This document shows, piece by piece, positions 58,790 to 64,000 of a stretch of 64,000 nt of DNA (its first letter is position 1; every line of letters begins with the position of its first letter). The notes beneath the pieces were generated by a model that saw only the letters and a program-made list of their open reading frames with translations, did no database searches and was not told the DNA's origin. Origin of the DNA: Ananas comosus (Eukaryota; Streptophyta; Magnoliopsida; Poales; Bromeliaceae). The stretch covers positions 12,642,648-12,706,647 of the forward strand of contig NC_033627.1 in the NCBI RefSeq assembly GCF_001540865.1, given 5' to 3'. A program made the translations under genes and the position numbers.

Positions 58790-61783
58790 TTATGAGTGCC
58801 GCAAAATTTTAACCCGCGAAGCTACGGTTTTTTCATCGAGTCCATAAAGTGAATCGATCAGGTGCATTCTAAGCGAGGCCGGTCCTTTCGCCATTTCCAT
58901 CCCTAGCTCTCCAGCCAGGCCAAAGATGGAGAGAGCACAAGCAGTTGCTTCCAAAGTGTTTGTTGGATCTACAGCAACAAAGGCCGCGATGAGGGCTGTG
59001 ACCGCGCATCCTGTTGCAGTGATCTTCCGCATCATGGGCACCCCATTGTGCGCACCGATCACGTTCTGTCCATCGGTGATAAAATCGACAGCTCCTGATA
59101 CTGCGACAACCGCACCACTGGAAAGTGCCAATGACTTGGCAGCTTCCACGGCATCAATTGACTCATGGGAGCTGTCGACTCCCTATTTATCCATACAAGC
59201 AAATTGAAAGTGATAAACAGTAAGAAAAGAATTCATGTAGATGCTAAATTGCTAATTAGCGAAACATATTTACGAAAGTACTAAAGTTCTATTGTGCTGA
59301 AATTACTTGTGTTTAGCATGCTTCACAATTGTTTAACAAAGAAAAGGGATCCTGTAAGCTTGTTGTTTACTTTTTTAATCAATCATGAATATTGATTTTG
59401 TCTAGATTACTTTGGACAATTTTATATTATGTCATAGTTATTAATAAAGTTCCCCTCAAATGCTGTCCTGGAAGAAAACAACCCATTGAACTCCCAGATG
59501 CAAAGGTGGCAATTATATCAGGAATATCACCAATCATATAAACTAAGTTCCTCTGTGGGTATAGTTCTTTTATGTCAAAAGCTGCAACACTCTTTTTTAT
59601 AAGCTATTCATATACAGGATATAATTCTTTTATGTCCAAACCTACTTATTGTATAGGCCAATTGCACTTTATGACCCTATGGTAGTGGCTAAAAGTTTAG
59701 GGTGTTTAGTATTTTGCTTATGTATGGTTGCTGTTCTGGTTTTCCATAACGACCTGTTGTTTACATGCTGTTGAAAAGGGTGTACTAAAAGGCACAGAGG
59801 CGAAACAGTAAAAGCAAGAAACAAGATATACAACAGCGACAGTGGTACTTTGTAACTATCTTCAGTAGTTATTAATGTTTCAATGAGACTGATTGCTATT
59901 GTGTTTACTTCAGAACAAAAACCACAGGGTAGTTAATTGCCGCACTTTGAACCGCAGCGTAAGCAGGTGTAAACGCCCTATACCACGGGGGAAATTTTTT
60001 AAAGTTTTCGTAAGGAAAATATCTTTCTTAGATAATATGCATCTAAGAATGCTAAATGCAGGAAGCTAAATAGAACCAAGCAGAAATATAAGACGCTGTG
60101 TTGGTGCTCACCATAAACCAATGAATAAGCAAGGCAGCAAACCACTCTCAAACGGATTGATTTTCAACACCTCTCTCATTAATTCAAAGGATATACTAAA
60201 TATAACTACAAAGCTCCAAGTTTTAAATATTTTTATTTTGAATAAAACCATAGGGTGATTCCCTATGTATAATATGTCAAAGATTTTAACTTGACATAAG
60301 TATAACTTACGAAAAAATTCAAAATTATTGTAGTTTAAAGTACATCAAAGTGCTTAATTGCTCCCCTCACTAAACCAAACCATATAGCTAAGTTTCCCTG
60401 AAGAACATATTCGAGAACATTTCACTTTATTCATATTGTTCGCATAGCAACTTATTCACTCTGATGGAAAGAACATGTTTTTGCCTTTACATTGGAAATC
60501 TGGGAATACAAGGGTTTGAACATATCTAATTTTGGTATCTGATAGATAGTTCACAAAACAAGCATCTTAAACAAGACAGCACTCGTGCATAAACTCAACA
60601 GCCTAATAGACAGTAACATGATATATACATAGCAACTAATGAATTTCGATACAAAGAACTCATCTTCATTACCTTTGCATCACGAATCCGGGAATATAAG
60701 GGTTTAATAAAATACATTTAATTTTGGTATCTGATTTCTAGTTCATAAAACAAGCAACAATTCTCTCACACACACCTCATAGACACTAAAATGATACATA
60801 AAGCAACTTATGGATTCCCACACAAAGAACTCACCTTTATTACCTTTGCATTGCAATCCGGGAATATAAGGGTTTAAAGAATAATATATAAAATTTTGGT
60901 ATCTGATTGAGCATCTTAAACGAAAAACCACTCACGCATAAACTCAAACACCTCGTAGCTAAAATGATACATAAAGCAGCTTATGGATTCTCACACACAA
61001 AGAACTCACCTTTATTACGTTCACATTGCAATCCGGGAATATAAAGGGCTTAAAATTTTGGTGTCTGATGGAGCATCTTAAACGAAAAACTACTCACGCA
61101 TAAACTCAAACACCTAGTAGACACTAAAATGATACATAAAGCAGCTTATGGATTCTCATACAAAGAACTCATCTTTATTAGCTTTGCATTGTGAAACGGG
61201 GAGTATAAGGATTTAAAGAATAATACATTTAATTTTGGTGTCTGATTGAGCATCTTAAACGAAAAATCACTCACGCATAAACTCAAACACCTAATAGACA
61301 GACACTAACATGACATAACACAGCATCTTATGAACTCCGGTACAAAGAAGGAATCTTTATTACCTTTGCGTCGCGGATCCGGGACGCGGACGCGAGGGCG
61401 ATGATCTCGGAGGGGTTCCCCCTCACGACTGTGGGGCGGAGGGCGAGGAGGCCGAGGCACGCGTCCATGCGGAACTCGGAGGCGGAGGCGGCGACGGGGT
61501 CGAGGACCCAGGGGCGGCCGGCGTCGGCGGCGGCGGCGGCGGCGGCGCGCATGGCAGGGAGCCAGGGCTCGGAGAGGGTGCCGACGTTGACGACGAGGGC
61601 GGCGGCGCGGGGGGCGAACTCGGGGACCTCGCGGAGGGAGTGGACCATGGCGGGGGAGGCCCCCGCGGCGAGGAGCGCGTTGGCGACGAGGTCCATGGAG
61701 ACGAGGTTGGTGATGCAGTGCACGAGCGGGGCGCTGCGCCGCACGCGCTCGAGGAGCGCCCACGCCGCCGCTCCGCACTCCAT
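58790..61783 (-). CDS. Hydroxyethylthiazole kinase (ThiM-like)
   Basis: Two exons, 61783-61364 and 59182-58790, join in phase (AAG|GTAATA ... TAG|GGAGTC) to 270 residues, the usual length. The start region carries HCITNLVSMDLVANALLAAG (from residue 22), the substrate-binding motif of the family; RGNPSEI lies at 121-127, and TATGCA at 195-200 holds the expected catalytic/anion-hole Cys199. The enzyme phosphorylates 4-methyl-5-(2-hydroxyethyl)thiazole in the thiamine salvage pathway. Exon 1 is very GC-rich with long Ala runs; exon 2 is moderate. The single 2.2-kb intron holds a tandem repeat array that copies the exon-1 donor region. No clear transit peptide, so the protein may be cytosolic. 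Confidence 0.95.
60480..61363. repeat. Tandem array of about 170-bp units in the thiazole-kinase intron
   Basis: Five units are recognisable, each with TTACCTTTGCATTGCAATCC (variants), GGGAATATAAGGGTTTAA, AATTTTGGTATCTGATTGA, GCATCTTAAACGAAAAA, CACTCACGCATAAACTCAAA and CTAAAATGATACATAAAGCA. CCTTTGC-type positions are about 60485, 60673, 60842, 61017 and 61178; the real exon-1 border at 61363 forms the sixth, so spacing is 160-190 bp. The first unit is the most diverged. Confidence 0.85.
61531..61549. repeat. (GGC)n run coding for Ala
   Basis: A GCC/GCG codon run in exon 1 of the kinase encodes an Ala stretch (AAAAAAADA). Confidence 0.8.
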
Positions 61784-62240
61784 GCTCGCCGCGCGCGCGC
61801 ACGGTTTGTGAATTGTGTGTGGCCGTGTGGGTGGTGGAGAGCGAGGAAGAGGCGGCGAAATTAATAACAAAAAAACCTTTAAAAAAAAAAAAAGAAGAAA
61901 AAGGTTATGTTTTGGCATAGTGGTAATTAACGAGAAAACTTCGAGCTGCCACGTCAGCAGTGTGAATAATAGCAGTGACGTGGTCAACAAAATCTGAAAA
62001 GATATTATTGTTTTATATAAAATATTAAAAAATATATATTTTTTTAAATAAGTTTAGAATTTTTTTCTAAATAATAAAGATGTAAAATTTTTAGTCCTCA
62101 TACCATGCTGGGCCATACCCACCTGGCGCGCTCATTCGACGACACGCTCGTGGCCGTGCACAGCACGGCCTATTTATTTTACATCTATACTATATATAAA
62201 AGCGTATAAGAATTCCGACAATGACAGACAAAATCTAAAA
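61784..62240. other. Kinase upstream region and spacer
   Basis: A short leader with a GCGCGC stretch at 61788-61800, then an A-rich run and AT-rich sequence. At 62105-62175, GGGCCATACCCACCTGGCGC and GCACAGCACGGCC look like one arm of a repeat whose other part may lie at 62985-63065. Confidence 0.4.
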
Positions 62241-62241
62241 C

Positions 62242-62242
<1 letters not shown>

Positions 62243-62280
<38 letters not shown>

Positions 62281-62816
62281 TAGGCTACTATACTATCTAT
62301 AGTACGGGAGTTCCCGTACTATAGTGTTGTTTTCGTTCTTAGGGCGTTCAAATCAACGATCCACACCGTTAAATATGATCTAGGGTATATGAAGTTCTTA
62401 GGAATAAAATTTTAGTTCTTTTCGATATCGTTTACTTAGTAAATAAATTATGTCAAAATGGACGGTGGGAATTGAATACTCTTTAAAATTTGAGCATAGG
62501 ACTTTTAAATTCAAGATCAAGAATGTTAACCTTAATCTATATAGTTTAAAGAATTTTCTATCAAAATTTGAAGAAATTTAGATTCTTCTACACCGTTAAA
62601 CTCCAAACTCGTCATAATAGCCATTGAAATTTGACAATTTTGAAATGTTTTGATCATAAAGTAAACTATGTCGAAAAAATATAAAATTTTATTTCTAAAA
62701 ACGTTAAATACCCTAGATCAATTTTAACGGTGTGGATCGTTGATTTGAACGCCCGAAGATCGAAAACAATACTATAGTACGGGAGCTCCCGTACTATAGA
62801 TAGTATAGTAGCCGGA

Positions 62817-62853
<37 letters not shown>
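62243..62853. repeat. (TA)n tracts bracketing a MITE
   Basis: TA runs lie at about 62243-62277 and 62819-62853, on each side of the element at 62283-62813. They suggest insertion into a TA microsatellite, or TA expansion from a TA target duplication. Confidence 0.8.
62283..62813. mobile_element. MITE with near-perfect 42-bp terminal inverted repeats
   Basis: Left end GGCTACTATACTATCTATAG then TACGGGAGTTCCCGTACTATAG; the right-end reverse complement is identical except GAGCTCC for GAGTTCC. Each terminus is itself palindromic (CTATAGTACGGGAG/CTCCCGTACTATAG), so each end can form its own hairpin. The interior has further inverted blocks (TCAAATCAACGATCCACACC and its partner near 62735). A diverged copy is at 13801-14300. 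No coding capacity. The near-identity of the ends suggests a recent insertion. Confidence 0.85.
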
Positions 62854-62857
<4 letters not shown>

Positions 62858-62984
62858 CCCAAATACAATTTAAACTATTTTAAATAACAAATAACTATAT
62901 ATATTTATATATAATTATGAAACTAATATTAAAAATTTTAAATAAATATTCAAACTTTTTTTAAAAAAAAGAAAATAAAAATTG

Positions 62985-63065
62985 GCCTGGCCCAAACCTG
63001 CCTGGGCCTCCAGAGAGGCCTTGTGAGGCCTCGGAAAAGCCGGCCTGACATGACATGGCATAAAT
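62985..63065. repeat. Repeat fragment (GGCCTGGCCC type)
   Basis: GGCCTGGCCCAAACCTGCC, AGAGGCCTTGTGAGGCCTCG and AAGCCGGCCTGACATGACAT resemble the arm at 62105-62175. The MITE at 62283 may have inserted between the two parts of an older repeat. Confidence 0.35.
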
Positions 63066-64000
63066 TTTTATACCTTTTTATGCGGCATATATAGTTTGTT
63101 TATACTTTACTATTCTATAGTTTAAAATATAACACTTTAATTAAATGTTATTGTATTATATTTTGTAGGAGTTTGTTGCTTAAATATTACTAATTATGTA
63201 ATCTTTTAAGAGGCACATAAGATCGTTTTTGCGTTTCATCTTCAGAAGCCTCTAAATCTCATATTTTCAATTAAAATAACACTAACATATTCCATATATA
63301 GGAAAGCACCATTCCAACAGTTTTTGTAGAAGATGAACGGTTATATAACTGTTGTAATCCAAATATCCAAAACTGCCAGCGAAAATCCAAAGTCTATGAG
63401 CAACCCTCGGATTCACCTTGTATTTATGTGAGAAATTTTCTATATATTAGAGGGTGTGCTCAATGTATAATTATCTATAAATAGGAAGATGAGTGAGGTC
63501 AAGGGAGAGTGTATATGTAATATTTGCTTTTAAATTATATATAAACTACTTAGTTTTTACAAAACCGCGATCCTCCTCTCTTGTTTTCTTCTTCCTTGCA
63601 CTTAGTCTTTGAGGCCACGGAGATCCGCGCTAGCAAGATTGAGACAGACTTGCCCATTTTTTAGCAGGAAGACGGATGCCCCGTGGGCTTTGACAAGCAA
63701 AAAAACTAAGTCCGTGACATAACACTCTAAACTTTTCATTATTCATTCACTTAAATGCATGATTGCTAGGACTCAAAAATATGACCAACCAAATGGAAAA
63801 GCAATTTCAGAAGGTGGGTAACACAAAAGCACTTAATTTCAAAACAACCAAGTTGACAAGCACCTCCCCACTAACACCACCCAAAAGTACAAAAAAGGAT
63901 ACATATATATACACATATATCCAACCATTAAACAAAATTCATGCATCACCTAATTAAACACACCAATTAGGGTTTCCAACATGCATGACCCAAAAGAGAG
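63066..64000. other. Spacer, possible solo-LTR fragment, no gene recognised
   Basis: Around 63474-63484 CTATAAATAGG is a TATA-like motif. A CTC-rich stretch and GAGACAGACTTGCCC follow, an arrangement seen in LTR promoters, but no matching terminal TG...CA ends or second copy were found. The last 300 bp show nothing recognisable. Confidence 0.35.

Noticed and set aside
60480..61363. Regularly spaced repeats that might be taken for a CRISPR-like array
   Set aside because: The units are long (about 170 bp) and diverged, lie inside a plant intron, and have no short direct repeat-spacer pattern or cas genes.
61401..61864. Plus-strand and alternative minus-strand frames of up to 165 residues
   Set aside because: Shadows of the very GC-rich first exon of hydroxyethylthiazole kinase; only the frame with HCITNLVSMD is meaningful.

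Overview
The window is nuclear DNA of a flowering plant. Every protein gene is split by introns with consensus borders, there is a Pol III-type U6 snRNA gene and a nuclear-type tRNA-Leu, and the spacers are AT-rich and crowded with (TA)n/(GA)n microsatellites and small inverted-repeat transposons (MITEs). Several genes pair a very GC-rich first exon (purple acid phosphatase, hydroxyethylthiazole kinase, the 50.8 kb plastid protein) with AT-rich introns. That 5'-GC gradient is typical of commelinid monocots; a pineapple-like genome is a guess, not shown.

Layout: 1-4.3 kb, nested MITEs including a Mutator-like one with a 9-bp target duplication; 4.49-6.37 kb (+), DNL zinc-finger mitochondrial protein; 6.4-6.95 kb, two abutting Tourist-like MITEs; 7.4-12.84 kb (-), complete nine-exon CDC48/p97; 13.8-14.3 kb, MITE; 14.4-17.02 kb (-), heavy-metal-associated protein with a hAT-like MITE and a LINE stub in its introns; 17-20.3 kb, repeats; 20.44 kb (+), U6 snRNA; 20.6-23.2 kb, no coding gene seen; 23.27-28.21 kb (-), purple acid phosphatase; 29.0-33.71 kb (-), SANT/Myb-like protein resembling the C-terminal part of CHR4-type CHD3 remodellers; 34.5-37.9 kb, repeats and a GC-rich island; 38.04-39.58 kb (+), 147-residue membrane protein; 40.41-42.73 kb (-), short KIX-only MED15-like protein; 43-45.3 kb, MITEs; 46.19-49.86 kb (+), RNase H1 with N-terminal viroplasmin domain; 50.83-52.96 kb (+), plastid HMA-fold-like protein with a GC-AG intron; 53.33 kb (-), tRNA-Leu(UAA); 56.5-57.66 kb (+), plant-specific protein ending in a WITTDSDFVVLEL tail; 58.79-61.78 kb (-), hydroxyethylthiazole kinase; 62.28-62.81 kb, near-perfect MITE; the rest is repeats.

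The genes are unrelated housekeeping or regulatory genes with their own promoters; nothing suggests an operon, gene cluster or defence island. I found no convincing new biological system. The most unusual signals are: an array in the thiazole-kinase intron that repeats the exon-1 splice-donor neighbourhood about five times; a KIX-only Mediator-like gene; unusual cysteine spacing in the HMA protein; a LINE insertion ending beside a splice donor; and several MITEs with readable target duplications. Exon borders were set by hand from GT/AG sites, reading phase and family similarity. They are phase-consistent throughout, but could be off by a base or miss a small exon.
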